Of a stretch of 64,000 nt of DNA, positions 33,493 through 45,404 are shown piece after piece. The position numbers were made by a program, and so were the translations under genes. Positions within the stretch are counted from its first letter, which is position 1. The number at the start of each line of letters is the position of its first letter. The notes beneath the pieces were generated by a model. The model did not search any database. It saw nothing but the letters and a program-made list of their open reading frames with translations, and was not told the origin of the DNA. Where the stretch lies: the NCBI GenBank assembly GCA_027924585.1, contig BSBM01000361.1:41494501-41558500 (forward strand), read 5' to 3'. The DNA is from Larix kaempferi. Lineage: Eukaryota; Streptophyta; Pinopsida; Pinales; Pinaceae.

Positions 33493-35880
33493 ATGGCGTG
33501 GAGCCCTACTCTTTGCCGATCCCGTCGGTTGGTTGGTTTAAAGCCGGCCAAGGTTTCACGTTGTATTACTGGAGGATGCCGGAGGGCTCCCTCTGAGTCT
33601 TCAGATTCTTACAAAACTTATGTCCAGGACGTCATGACTGCTACACATTCCGATACTGAGGAAAAACCTTTGACTCCATCGAGTAGATTTGACCACACTT
33701 CCGATCCCCATACTCCTCATGAGGAGTGGGGAGGTGATCCACCTGAGACTCAACCTAGTTCTGTTTGGCCTAATCCACTTGAACGAGATCCATTCGATCC
33801 TTCGAATCCAGAAAATTATCTTTACGGAATGCCAACCTTACCCGAGGACGAAGAACAGGATGACACATTCATTCCTTCATTTCCACGCAGTTATAGACAT
33901 GGGATGCTAGAGTTACATGATGACATTGGCCCTACGATCAACCCGACAACACTCTCTTTTGGTATTCCTAGTCATAGTACCGTCGAACCTTCCACTACGT
34001 TTGGTAATCATGCTGGCACTAGTCATGGTGTTAGCTATACTATACCCACTGGGGGCACTACGTTGTCCACCCACACACATAGTATGGGGACTGGTCATGT
34101 TCCTCCTAACAATGCTAATGTTGGAAGATGACCACCTCCTAGGATCACCCAACCTAATAGGAATGTTGTTTGAAACATGACTCGCCATGCACCACCTAAT
34201 ACACGTGCCGCTACTCGTCAACCCAGGACTACTTTTACGGATGATAATGTTCCTCCCAACCACAAGGGTGGACACATACCGGATACTTTTGTGTCCATTG
34301 CTGCCACTAGTAATGCTAATGTAGGGGGTGGGAATATCTCCTATCCACATGGACATCACGCCACCATCCCTGCTACTAGTCACACCAATATTGGGGTTGG
34401 GAATACTTCTCATGCTTCTGTTCACCATGCGATTGCTCAAGCTAATCCTAATGCTGGGGGTGGGAGCATACCATACCATTATGGTCATTACCACATGGTT
34501 CCCACTATGAATAGTACATACATGCCCCATACTCATGGTGGCAACCCTTACTACAACACCGTCGCTGCTGGCCACCAGTATAACCCACTACCCCAATATG
34601 GTGCCCAAAACACGCACATACCTGCTTACTCTCAAATGGGTCAGGCAGGAGGAGGTTATCAATAATATGGCCATGGGAAAGCTTACACTCCATCAAGTCC
34701 TTATTATCAGCAGTTTAATCCTCATGGTCAAGCTTTTGGTCCATCTTATAACATGGTTCCGTTTAACCAACTTTTTATGGGGGCTTATAATCAAGCTTTC
34801 CAGCCTCAGCTCTCGTTCCTTGCACACTGGAATCTTTCAGATCTTTCGAAGCTCACAAATGATCCAGTGTGTCACGACCCTACTTGGCCCCCGGTCCCTA
34901 CCAAGCTCCCTTCGAACATTCCTAAGTTCGAGGGGAAAGGTGGTGAGGAGCCGGGAGATCATGTCATGACATTTCACCTGTGGTGCTCCTCCAACTCATT
35001 GAATCACGATTCCGTTAGATTGCCACTATTTCAAAGCACCCTAACGGGGGCAGCCACGAAGTGGTACGTCGAGTTGCCTGGAAACACCTATAGGGGTTTT
35101 AATGAGATCGCTTTGGTTTTCTTAGATCATTTCTAGTTTCCGGTTCGCTATGATACTGGCACTAAACTTTTATCTGCCTTTCGTCAGAATAAGGCCACAC
35201 ATATTTCTGATCATGTTTAAGAGTGGCATCAATGGAAGAGGTTAGTGAAAGACAACATTCCTCTAGAGTTCCTATTGGAATGGTTCCTCAAGTCTCTACT
35301 CCCATACATTGCTAAGGATGTTTTGATGTCCAGCATTGTGACTGAGGAACAAGCTATCTTGAAAGTCTAGCAGTTAGACTTATTATACTCTCAGTCTGGC
35401 ATTTTGTATGACATCATCCCTGACGCACCACATACACATCATGAGCCCACATCAATTCCTGGACCACATGCCGATGGCATTGTTGGATCTGCAAGCACTC
35501 GCCCCATAGATTTGGTAGCTAATCAAATGTAGAATTTGTAAATAAACCAGTCTACTCCCGGACAGGTTCACACCTTATCCACTTCCACCCCATCGTCCGA
35601 TGTACACAGTGTGCAAACGATGAGCCTGTTAGGTAACCAGCAACCTGGTGGTAAGAAAAAGGGGAGAAATAATCGTAAGGGTGGAAACAATGGGAATAAT
35701 AATAGCAATTGCAATACCCCCTGTAAGGATAATGCCAACCCTCCTCGGGAAGGCGGAAATGCTGGTGAGGACTGTAAACCTAGGCGTAAGGTGAAGTTTC
35801 CTTGCAAGCTCTGTGGGGAAGACCATCTTACTCACTTATGTCCTCGTATTGAATATGCATCAAAGCACTTGGAATAGAGC
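33493..35880 (+). pseudogene. Gag, Tat-like element
   Basis: Starts at ATG 33493 (MAWSPTLCRSRRLVGLKPAK). Long low-complexity N-terminus rich in His, Thr, Pro, Gly and Asn with loosely repeated NANVGGGNISYPHGHH-like units, then the capsid domain at about 34840-35400 (LSDLSKLTNDPVCHDPTWPP, GDHVMTFHLWCSSNSL, AATKWYVELPGNTY, LLSAFRQNKATHISDHV), a basic Asn/Gly/Lys stretch and zinc knuckle CKLCGEDHLTHLC at about 35803. The phase is continuous with the protease. In-frame stops are single-base and explicable as CAG, CAA or CGA to TAG, TAA or TGA, several confirmed against element I (HIQEW versus HV*EW; TQQLDL versus V*QLDL). No frameshift over 3.4 kb. Confidence 0.9.
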
Positions 35881-36878
35881 CCAACTGTGTTGAAGGATCC
35901 CCTACCTCATCACCAAAACATGGCTTCGCATGCTCCCACCACCGGTTATGGAACTACTCAGATAGCAACGTCTTCTTCCAATACTAGTGGTCATGGATCT
36001 GTGAACATGGTTCAGTCAGAGGTTAGTGTTTCCACTTGTCAACGCGATTATGATGCACCACAACCCAATTTGGGGAGTGAGCCTCCCCCTCTTCCTGACA
36101 ATTCCTTGCATATCGAGAAGCCCTCTATTATGTCGCGGATACTGAAAGGTTTTCTTAGGCACTCTACGCATAATCCTAATGCTTGAGCCACCCACAACTA
36201 CTCCATCATAGAATATTTGGGCCAAACTCCGTGTGCCATGTCGGCTCTTGAAGTTTTGCAAGCCTATCCTTCTTAGAAGCATGCTCGTTTGAGTGCATTA
36301 GGAGTTCAGGATGGGGGAAGTCCCACTATTATCAAGTTTGATACTACTGATGTTCAACCTCGCTTACCCTACCACGTGGATTTTCAAATCTAGGTGGTGT
36401 GCCTTCAGAGTTTTGTCAAACGTACTATGGTTGACAAAGTTGCTTCTGCGTCAGTAATGTCATTAGCTTGTTGGAAAGCTCTTGGCTCTCCTCCCCTACT
36501 CGCTTCTAGAACCATGCTCACTGCATTCGACGGTCATTCATTTAAGCCACATGGAATTATCCCTTCCCTTGTTGTCTCCTTGGGAGGTAATTCTGTGCCT
36601 ATTGAAGTCGAGGTGATTGATGCGCCCATCGACTATAACCTTTTACTGGTTCAAAATTGGATGTATGCCATGAAAGTTGTCACGTCCACTGTATTCAGAG
36701 TTATCTGCTTTCCTCATGAACGCAAGATCGTGACCATCAATCGGCTGGATTATGTTAACTCCTCTTCCACAGCATCCACGGGATCCATAGTCCCACAGGT
36801 TACTCATTCTCAGTCGGCAACTGGGAACATGGGTGTTGGCATGTACCCTTCATTGATGGGAACTTATGATTTTGTCAT
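35881..36878 (+). pseudogene. Aspartic protease, Tat-like element, cut by the nested insertion
   Basis: Same frame as gag. MSRILKGFLRHSTHNPNA matches the region upstream of the protease in element I. Core: RTMVDKVASASVMSLACW is the active-site segment (VDKVAS where element I has VDEGTS, so the Gly is lost), then TMLTAFDGHSFKPHGIIPSL, IDAPIDYNLLLVQNWMYAM, and FPHERKIVTINRLDYV. The frame ends at MGTYDFVIV, where the LTR of the nested element starts; the linker resumes at 49312. Element I keeps this stretch uninterrupted. Confidence 0.88.
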
Positions 36879-37758
36879 TGTTACCGGACAATCCACTCGA
36901 CCGGAGGCGCGCTGGATCTCCCTATCTCAATGCGATTCTAGAACAAATAGAACAGACTACAAACACGTTTCCTAGATCTACTTAAGGATCAAGTGCTAGA
37001 TTTCTTACCTCTTTGATTCGCTATCCTTTCTCCTAAATGTTGCTCCACGTCCCACGGTCATCAGATCCAAGCTACAAGACATGATAGAGATATATAACTA
37101 CAACCAATGACTTAACATAGCAACCCTTCTCCACACAAGCCAATTGCCAAGCCCTTCCAAGGAAGAATGAATTCTCCAAGAGGTGAGTGAAGGTGTCCCA
37201 AGAGAGATTTCACCAGCATGTAGATACCATAGTCTTCCCCTCTCTCATGGAGAGAGTGGGTATTTATATAGGGTTAAAGAGATAGGGTAGGTTGAGGATT
37301 AGGGGGATATGGTTAAGGGATCTTCCCATAAGGTTACGAACCGAAATGCCACCTCACCTAGATCCTGGGGATAGGACTCATCTTCGAGAATGGGCTCGAA
37401 GATACTCTTTTATCCAAATAACTAACATCGTCATAGGTTTCATTAGGACAACCTGCGACGTCGCATGTTGCACAAGGGCAGACTGCGACGACCTTGAAAA
37501 GTAGGTCAGTTAATCCCTCCAGTCATGGGAAACTTCAAGGATGTGTTTTTACTCTAAAATGGGTTTAAGTAAAATAGAAAAGAGTTTAAACAATGGTCAA
37601 GATGATGACATAATCACAATGGTCATGATGATGACACTTGGTCATAATGACAATACTTGCAATGGTCATGGTGACAACACTAGGCCAAGATGATGACACT
37701 TGCAATGCTTGCGACACTTGCGACACTTGCACAAGGGTGACGACATTTTGGTGTAATA
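36879..37758 (-). repeat. 3' LTR of the nested element
   Basis: 880 bp, TGTTACCGGAC to GGTGTAATA (terminal CA mutated to TA). Minus-strand TATATAAATA at 37270-37261. Pairs with 48431-49311; the two differ by substitutions, an extra GCGACACTT unit here and a missing CCTCCACATCACTC. Confidence 0.9.
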
Positions 37759-38681
37759 GAATGCTCCCCAAAGCATGAAGCTGACGAAATGAGACAGGTG
37801 AAATGCTTTGTAGTAAGAAAAAATGGCAAGGACTTGCTGGTTGGAAGGAGTTGCTGCAGAAATGACTTGAGATCCACAAGTCTCATACAATACAAAACAT
37901 GGCTATCGACCAATACATTGCAAATCCATGATAGTAAAGACCAACTTAAGACAATCATGGCTATTGGACATAAGCGTAGATCCATGATGAGATGATAACA
38001 CAGCCACAACCAATACAAAAGTGGATCCGTGTAATATGACTCAATACAAACTCCATCGCAACCTGGGTAAAAGATGACTCCCCAGGGTTTTCAATTTGAA
38101 CCCGCAATGATATGAATCTATCCATGTGATTAAAAATGTCTTGATGTCGAACATGGTAGAAACCACTTGATTACTGGCCATTGATGTAAACCGTTAACAA
38201 GTGCGAGGGTGATCACCATTGATGTCAGTGATTCCCAAGGTATCATAGTACATATCATCAAGCGTGAATAAATGATTTGAAGTCGAACGCAAGATGAAAT
38301 ATTTCAATCAAAAGTCAATGATGTAAACTCATGATGAAAGCAAGGTAACCTGCCATTGAGGCATGCAGGGCCAAGGTACTTGGTTGGTTTCTAGATTCAA
38401 TCCTCGAATGATGAGTTGAAGTCGACAAGGATGAATCCGTTGAAGGAAGGCCATGATGAATGCCCCATCAATCGACATGAAACACGACAAAAATGTATGG
38501 TGTAGATCGGACGGTAGAGTAACGTGCAAGACTGACTCAAGGTAGACCAACATGATTGAAGGTATACTGACTGTAGAAGATGAGTAACAAATGTCTCTTG
38601 AACATGGGAATGGCATGACTTGGCAGTATTGACATGACGAGAATGATACCAACCCCTAATGCAACTGATGGTGGAAGCATT
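37759..38681 (-). other. 3' interior of the nested element, no gene
   Basis: No coding motif. I see no clear polypurine tract next to the LTR on the minus strand. Confidence 0.5.
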
Positions 38682-39814
38682 CTTTGGCTGATAACCACTT
38701 ATACTATGAAACGAGAACTCGACACAGTTCTCGTTTTTCTCTCTCCTAATTTTAGTAGCTATTTTTATCTCCGTTTCAAAAAGGGTTGATGCCAGTATCA
38801 CACATTTTCATTTTGAGGCATTTTTTTGGGCCTTTGACACATCTTTATTGTAAAGTATTTTTAATTTCTATTTTCAAGTGTGTTTTTTAGAAATTTAACA
38901 AAAAACATACATTTAGAAGCTAGCTATAATGAAAAACACATGCATTTTCGAAATTTATCTTTAAAATTTAATCATAAATAATATATTTTTATGGAAAAAA
39001 TAGTAAACAAATCGAGAAAAAAAAAGACATTTAAACCCATTTTTAATAGATTTTTAGTCATTTTGTATAAAAATGATACTCTTTCACATTATTTTTCATA
39101 ATATTTAACCACCTAACCAATTATTATTAAAATTTAAAAAGAAAATATTTTAAAAAATTACATTGCCCCCTTCTACCCTAACCCTATCCCTACCCCCCCA
39201 CAAACTATTACAAAAGTTAAAAAAATAATTATAATGCGTCCCTTCTACCCTAACCCCCTAACAAACTATTAATAATTTTTTTTAAAAATTACATTTAAAA
39301 AAATAATTACATATCCTACCCTAACCCCTCAACCAACCATTAATAAACATTTAAAAAAACAAAGTACATTTCCTAATGCCCTAACCCCCTACATTACCCC
39401 CCCGAAAATTACATTCCCTAATGCCCTACCCACTACCCCATTACCCCTCACACATCGTTTTAATTAAAAACAATTTAAAATCCAGCTTAAAAAAATTAAA
39501 AAATAAAAATAAAAACCTAAACTTAAAAAATAAAAAATAAAACCTAAACTTTACCAAAAAAAACAAAACAAAACACAAACTCGACTTTACAAATTAAAAA
39601 AAAAAAGACTTTACAAAAAAAAATTTAAAATTTTAAAAAATACTTTACAAAAAAAATTAAAAATTAAAAAGAAAACTAAACTTTACAAAAAAAAAAAAAA
39701 TCAAAATCAAAATTAAACAAAACCAAACTTTAAAAAAAAATTAAAAATTAAACAAAACAAAAATTAAAAATAAAAATAAAAATACCAACAAAAAAAACAA
39801 AGATCGCACCCAAA

Positions 39815-39928
39815 GAGGTGGGCGGATGCTGGCTCCGCTCCCTTGGGTGCCCAAAGGGCCGCCCCAAGGGGCAGCTCGATGCCCGGTATCGAGCTGCCCC
39901 GTGGGGCGGCCCTTTGGGCGCCCAAACA
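39815..39928. repeat. Isolated GC-rich palindromic unit
   Basis: A single diverged copy of the unit that makes up 40141-41180 (CAGCTCGATGCCCGGTATCG core flanked by GGGGCGGCCCTTTGGGCGCC), inside the A-rich left arm. Confidence 0.8.
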
Positions 39929-40140
39929 CGTTAAAAATTAAAAATTAAAAAAAAAACTTTACAAAAAATAAATTAAAAATTAAACAAATTAAAAATTAAA
40001 AAAAAACAAGTTAAAAAAAAAAATTAAAGATTAAAAAAAAACCTTTACAAAAAACAAATTAAAAATTAAAAAATACACTTTACAAAAAAAAATTAAAAAT
40101 TAAAATAAAAAACAAAACTTAAAAAAAAAAAAATCAAAAT

Positions 40141-41180
40141 GGGGGCCCAAAGAGCTCAGCCTGAGCATCGAGCTGCCGCCCGTGGGGCGGCCTTTGGGCG
40201 CCCATCGGGCGGAGCTCAGCCCGATGGGCGCCCAAAGGCCGCCCCACGGGCATCGAGCTGCCGCCCGTGGGGCGGCCTTTGGGCGCCCAAGGGGGCTGAG
40301 CTCCGCCCGATGGGCGCCCAAAGGCCGCCCCACGGGCGGCAGCTCGATGCCGGGCATCGAGCTGCCGCCCGTGGGGCGGTCTTTGGGCGCCCATCGGGGC
40401 GGAGCTCAGCCCGATGGGCGCCCAAAGGCCGCCCCACGGGCGGCAGCTCGATGCCGGGCATCGAGCTGCCGCCCGTGGGGCGGCCTTTGGGCGCCCATCG
40501 GGCTGAGCTCCGCCCCGATGGGCGCCCAAAGGCCACCCCACGGGCGGCAGCTCGATGCCCGGCATCGAGCTGCCGCCCGTGGGGCGGCCCTTTGGGCGCC
40601 CATCGGGCGGAGCTCCGCCCCCTTGGGCGCCCAAAGGGCCGCCCCACGGGCGGCCCTTTGGGCGCCCAAGGGGGCGGAGCTCCGCCCGATGGGCGCCCAA
40701 AGGGCCGCCCCACGGGCGGCCTTTGGGCGCCCAAGGGGGCGGAGCTCAGCCCGATGGGCGCCCAAAGGCCGCCCCACGGGCGGCAGCTCGATGCCCGGCA
40801 TCGAGCTGCCGCCCGTGGGGCGGCCTTTGGGTGCCCATCGGGCTGAGCTCCGCCCCCTTGGGCGCCCAAAGGCCGCCCCACGGGCGGCAGCTCGATGCCC
40901 GGCATCGAGCTGCCGCCCGTGGGGCGGCCCTTTGGGCGCCCATCGGGCTGAGCTCCGCCCCCTTGGGCGCCCAAAGGGCCGCCCCACGGGCGGCAGCTCG
41001 ATGTCGGGCATCGAGCTGCCGCCCGTGGGGCGGCCCTTTGGGCGCCCAAGGGGGCGGAGCTCAGCCCGATGGGCGCCCAAAGGGCCGCCCCACGGGCGGC
41101 AGCTCGATGCCGGGCATCGAGCTGCCGCCCGTGGGGCGGCCCTTTGGGCGCCCATCGGGCTGAGCTCTTTGGGCCCCCAT
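40141..41180. repeat. GC-rich array of nested palindromes, about 106-bp period
   Basis: About nine copies of a unit with two alternating palindromic centres: GCATCGAGCTGC/GCAGCTCGATGC and GGGCGCCCATCGGGC/GCCCGATGGGCGCCC, linked by CCGTGGGGCGGCC. Both strands therefore look alike and several frames stay open on each strand, giving low-complexity Gly/Ala/Arg/Pro products. These are not genes. Confidence 0.92.
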
Positions 41181-42034
41181 TTTGATTTTTTTTTTTTTAA
41201 AGTTTTGTGTTTTATTTTAATTTTTAATTTTTTTTTGTAAAATGTTTTTTTTAATTTTTAATTTGTTTTTTGTAAAGGTTTTTTTTTAATCTTTAATTTT
41301 TTTTTTTAACTTGTTTTTTTTAATTTATTTTTGGTAAAGTTTTTTTTTTAATTTTTTTTTTTTTTTTTGTAACTTGTTCTTTTTAATTTTTAATTTGTTT
41401 TTTAATTTATTTTTTGTAAAGTATTTTTTTTTAATTTTTAATTTGTTTTTTTTGTAAAGTCTAGATTGTTTTTTGTTATTTTTTTTTTGTAAAGTTTTGG
41501 TTTTATTTTTCATTTTTTAAATTTAGGTTTTTATTTTAATTGTTTAATTTTTTGAAGTTGGGTTTTAATTTTTTTTAGTTAAAACAATGTGTGAGGGGCA
41601 ATGGGGTAACATTGGGGGGTTAACGTAGTGGGTAGGGCATTAGGAAATGTAATTTTTGGGCGGTTAAGGTAGGGGGTAACGTAGGGGGCTAGGGAATTAG
41701 GAAATGTACTTTGTTTTTTAAAATCTAATTTTTTCAAACATTTATTAATGGTTCGTTGGGGGGTTAGGGTCAGATATGTAATTTTTTTTTAAATGTAAAT
41801 TTTAAAAAAAATTATTAATATGGGGCAAATGAGACAACCCTGACCATTTAAGGTAGGAGGGGCGCATTATAATTTTTTTTTAACTTTTGTAATAGTTTGT
41901 TGGGGGTTAGGGTTAGGAATTTATTTGTTGAAAACATAAAATTTCAATTTAGGGGTTGATTTTAAGGCTTTCGTAAACAACAGTATGATATTTTTAAGCC
42001 ATGGCTATATTTTTAACCCAGAGAAAAAAAACGT

Positions 42035-42165
42035 TGATACTAGTATCAACACTTTTCGATTTGGGGGTTGTTTTTGGTGTTTTTTATGAAAACATGATAC
42101 TGGCATCAACACTTTTTGATTTGGGGGTTGTTTTCGGTGTTTTTTATGCAAAAATATGAGTTTGT
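42035..42165. repeat. Tandem duplication, about 60 bp
   Basis: Two adjacent copies of GATACT(A/G)G(T/C)ATCAACACTTTT followed by GATTTGGGGGTTGTTTT in the right arm of the foldback. Confidence 0.75.
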
Positions 42166-43034
42166 ATGGCTAGAGTTCTCGTTCTTAGTATATAGTTCTC
42201 GTTTCATAGTATAAGTGGTTTGATCCAAAGGAGCGACGCGACTCATGGAATTGACAAGACTCGAGGACAAACAGATTACCCAAGTACTAAATGCAAACGC
42301 AAACAAGTGCCATGTTCAAGAGTGACTACGTACTGCCATAATTAAGATGTAACATAAAATCTTCCCTTTTTCCCGATCATGAATGATGAGTGCCTCATGT
42401 GTTTTTGACGAGCTTGATGAGCGTAACCAGATGCTTGGTATAGCTCATCTCATAGATGAGTCCAATCCTAAACATTTTATGAACCTAGGAAGGGAGGGGT
42501 TCGTCCCATAATGGGCCCTTCAATGTTTAAAATTTAATGAGTCCAGAGAAGGAAAACTCGGCATCATTTCACGTTTAGAGAGTCTGAAAAGAACTAAAGG
42601 AGACTCCAAAAGGTCCTTTTTCATAAAGTTAGCCTCATTGCCCGAAAAAGGGTAAAACAACACGGAAGAGGACTCTTCCAGTCATGATTGGCTAGAGTAT
42701 TCCTTTTTTGTAATTAGTGCCTCTTGGTCTGAAAAAGGGGTAAACTATCACCATAAAGACGATCATTCAAATGCTTTTACAAGCGTGAAAGCATCAAGTT
42801 TGCTTAGCAATCTTTTTCTATTTAGGGTGTCTGAAAAGAGCTTAAAAAGGACTCCATGAACAACTTTGTCATGGTTGATGAATGAGTACGACCAAGGAAA
42901 AGGTAAACTCAGCACAGTTCCTTTTCCATAAATAGTCTAGTGAGGCCGGATAAAGTGATAAACCTATACTCGTTAGAAACACCTTTTTACTCAATTTTTT
43001 AACGAGCACGAGAATGGTATCAAAATCACTCGAA

Positions 43035-43235
43035 ATCTTTTTCATGTTTGAACCAGAGCACGAAAAAGTAAAAACTAAGCTCAAACCATTTTCATGTTTT
43101 AACCAGAGCACGAAAAAAGTTAAAAAGTAAGCTCAAACCACTTTTCATGTTTCAACCAGAGCATGAAAATGTGAAAAAGTAAGCTCAAAACACTTTTCAT
43201 GTTTTAACCAAGCACCAAAAAGTGAAAAGTAAGCT
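43035..43235. repeat. About 60-bp tandem repeat (4 units)
   Basis: Units of the type TTTTCATGTTTTAACCAGAG, CACGAAAAAGT, AAGCTCAAACCA, with small indels. Confidence 0.8.
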
Positions 43236-43299
43236 CAAATGCTATCTTACTATTTTTAACGAGATCGAAGATGGGTTGGAAGAATGCTCATGATGTCTG

Positions 43300-44680
43300 C
43301 TTCATTTTTTAACGAGCTTGTAACAGAAAATGAACTATGCTCGGTATAATTTTCATGTTTTAATGAGCTCGAAACCTAAAGAAGGAAAGTATGCTCGAAA
43401 ATGTTCCCAATGGTGAACTTTTCCCCAACATGGCATCCAAAGGTTGGTGTGTGCCCGCAGCATGATTGCTGGAAGTAAGTGACTTAGCTCCAACGTGGTG
43501 TGGAGAGGCGATCAAGTTGACTTCAACGTAACTTCCAGAGGTTGAAGACATGCCCCCAAGCTTCATTTTATCCGCCTAAGGCATAAAAGGGTGAAAAGAA
43601 GGTTTAGGTACTAAGTCTACGAGGAGACTCGACTCAAAGGAAAAAGATACATTTCATTTTTTAATGAGCTTGACATGGGAATAGAACTCTGCTCAAACTA
43701 TTGGTTTCATTTTTTAATGAGCTTGAAGCCAAAGGTAAACTCTGCTCATGGTTAAGGCCCATTGACGGGTTCCTTCCCAACATGATGCCCATAGGTTGGT
43801 AAATGCCCCTAGCATGATTGCTAGCAGCTTAACATGGTGGTGTTCCTTCAACAAGATTGTTGACGGCACGACATGTGACTTGTCCCCCAAGCTTCATTTC
43901 TTTTGAAAATGATGCTTGCTAACCCAACTACCAACCTGGATACTAATATGAAAATGTTCACCAAGGGGGTAAAACGACAATCAGAGAAAAAGAAGGTTCA
44001 AGTTCTAACTCTAGCGAGAGACTCGAACTGATGGGAGGGAGATCTATTTCATTTTTACACAAGCTTAAAATAGATAATAACTATGCTTGAGGGGGGCCAT
44101 CTTATTTTTTAACGAGCTTGAAATGGAATAAAACTATGTTCGAATGGATTGGTTTCATTTTTGTGCAAGCTTGAAACCAAAGGTAAACTATGCTTCGAGG
44201 GGTCTATTTCCTTTTTTAATGAGCTTAAAATAGAATAAAACTATGCTCTGGTGAAGGGCTTCATTTTTATGCAAGCTCGAAACCAAAGGGAAACTATGCT
44301 AGGTTAGTTGGTTTAATTTTTTAACGAGCTTGAAACATAACATAAACCGTGCTTGTAGGAACCTATTTCATTTTTTAATGAGCTTGACATAGAATGGGAA
44401 CTATGCTCATGTGAAATGGTTTCATTTTTATGCAAGCTTGAAATCAAAGAGAAACTTTGCTTGAAGGTTGGTTTCATTTTTTAATGAACTTGAAACATAA
44501 CATAAACCATGCTCGTAGGAACCTATTTCATTTTTTAATGAGATTGACATAGAACGGGAACTATGCTTATGTGAAATGGTTTCATTTTTATGCAAGCTTG
44601 AAATCAAAGAGAAACTTTGCTTGAAGGTTGGTTTCATTTTTTAACGAACTTGAAACATAACATAAAATGTGCTCGTACCC
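43300..44680. repeat. Higher-order tandem repeat, about 53-bp subunits in a 160-bp unit
   Basis: Subunits alternate TTTCATTTTTTAAYGAGCTTG and TTTCATTTTTATGCAAGCTTG, each followed by AAAnnnAACTATGCT. From 44411 the full 160-bp block GTGAAATGGTTTCATTTTT is repeated at 44571 almost identically. Confidence 0.8.
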
Positions 44681-44685
44681 TATTC

Positions 44686-45130
44686 TCAAGGGGAAGAAAC
44701 CACTAAAACATGTGGAACATTTAGGGAAGTCTGATGACTAGGATTCATATGTTGAGTGGGTGTCACAAAGGAAAGCTTATCAATGGTCACAATATTCCCA
44801 TGATGAGGAAAATACATCACTCGAAAGAGCATGGAAACTACAGCTTTCATAGCATAGACATAATCACGTCCAAGGAGCATATTGAAATCTAAAGGACCTT
44901 GGACAACCATGACATCAACATAAACATTTTTACCTCTCAACATGATAGGTAACTGTGGGAGAATCCCTAAAGGTCCGGTAGGCCTTCTATTAAAAGCCAA
45001 AATCTGGTCAGTTACTGGCACAAGCTGAGGGGAACCTATAGCTTGCCAAGCAATTGAGGATAAAATACTAACAAAAGCTCCCTCATCAACTATCGTACGA
45101 AATATTTCTTTATCGGAAACTCCTACAGAT
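44686..45130 (-). pseudogene. Aspartic protease of the nested element
   Basis: The minus frame reads IFRTIVDEGAFVSILSSIAW (active-site loop with DEG, as in element I), QAIGSPQLVPVTDQILAFN, LRGKNVYVDVMVVQG and PLDFNMLLGRDYVYAMKA, then MYFPHHGNIVTIDKLSFV, matching the protease of element I and the Tat-like element segment by segment. It is open over the visible core. It lies left of gag and in a different phase, so a frameshift separates them. After it the frame ends and tandem repeats begin; RT never follows. Confidence 0.85.
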
Positions 45131-45404
45131 ATTTGAAAATGAATACTCGAAGGAAGACAAGATTCTGTTAGGCCATTCCAATCAAAGGAAATGACCTCAA
45201 CACCTGGGGGGGTCCTGTTAGAATGGACAAGGTTTCCCCTTTCCTAGGAAATTCTGAACTGACTAGGAAAACACCAATGGCTTCCAATTCATTCTCATTT
45301 GGAAGATAAGAATGAGACGAAGATTGTGTCATGGTGACAACTTCAGTCTAGACTTTTTCCAATGAAAGAGCGGGATCGAGTGGAGATGAGAGCGACTCGA
45401 TCAC

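Larger units (their letters stand above)
38682..42230. repeat. Foldback structure: about 3.5-kb inverted repeat with palindromic core
   Basis: The outer ends are complementary: CCACTTATACTATGAAACGAGAAC at 38695 and its reverse complement ending at 42218, with a weaker extension to CTTTGG/CCAAAG. The left arm (38682-40140) is A-rich, the right arm (41165-42230) T-rich, and they match as inverted copies, including GTTGATGCCAGTATCA-type and GGGGGCCCAAAGAGCTC blocks. No transposase and no clear TSD. It resembles foldback (FB-like) or MULE-type long-TIR elements. Confidence 0.8.

Noticed and set aside
33913-34575. 220-codon minus ORF opposite the Tat-like gag N-terminus
   Set aside because: Antisense of low-complexity gag sequence; no motif, no sister copy in element I.
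36874-36878. GTCAT taken as a TSD of the nested element
   Set aside because: The right flank reads ACCAC; only two of five positions match, so I do not call a TSD.
39170-39440. CCCTAACCC-like words suggesting telomeric repeats
   Set aside because: They are irregular, not the plant CCCTAAA array, and recur inverted in the other arm (about 41580-41920), so they belong to the foldback arms.
40134-41240. Several long ORFs on both strands (188-352 codons)
   Set aside because: They arise from GC-rich palindromic repeats; products are low-complexity and mirror each other on both strands, with no domain and no start context.
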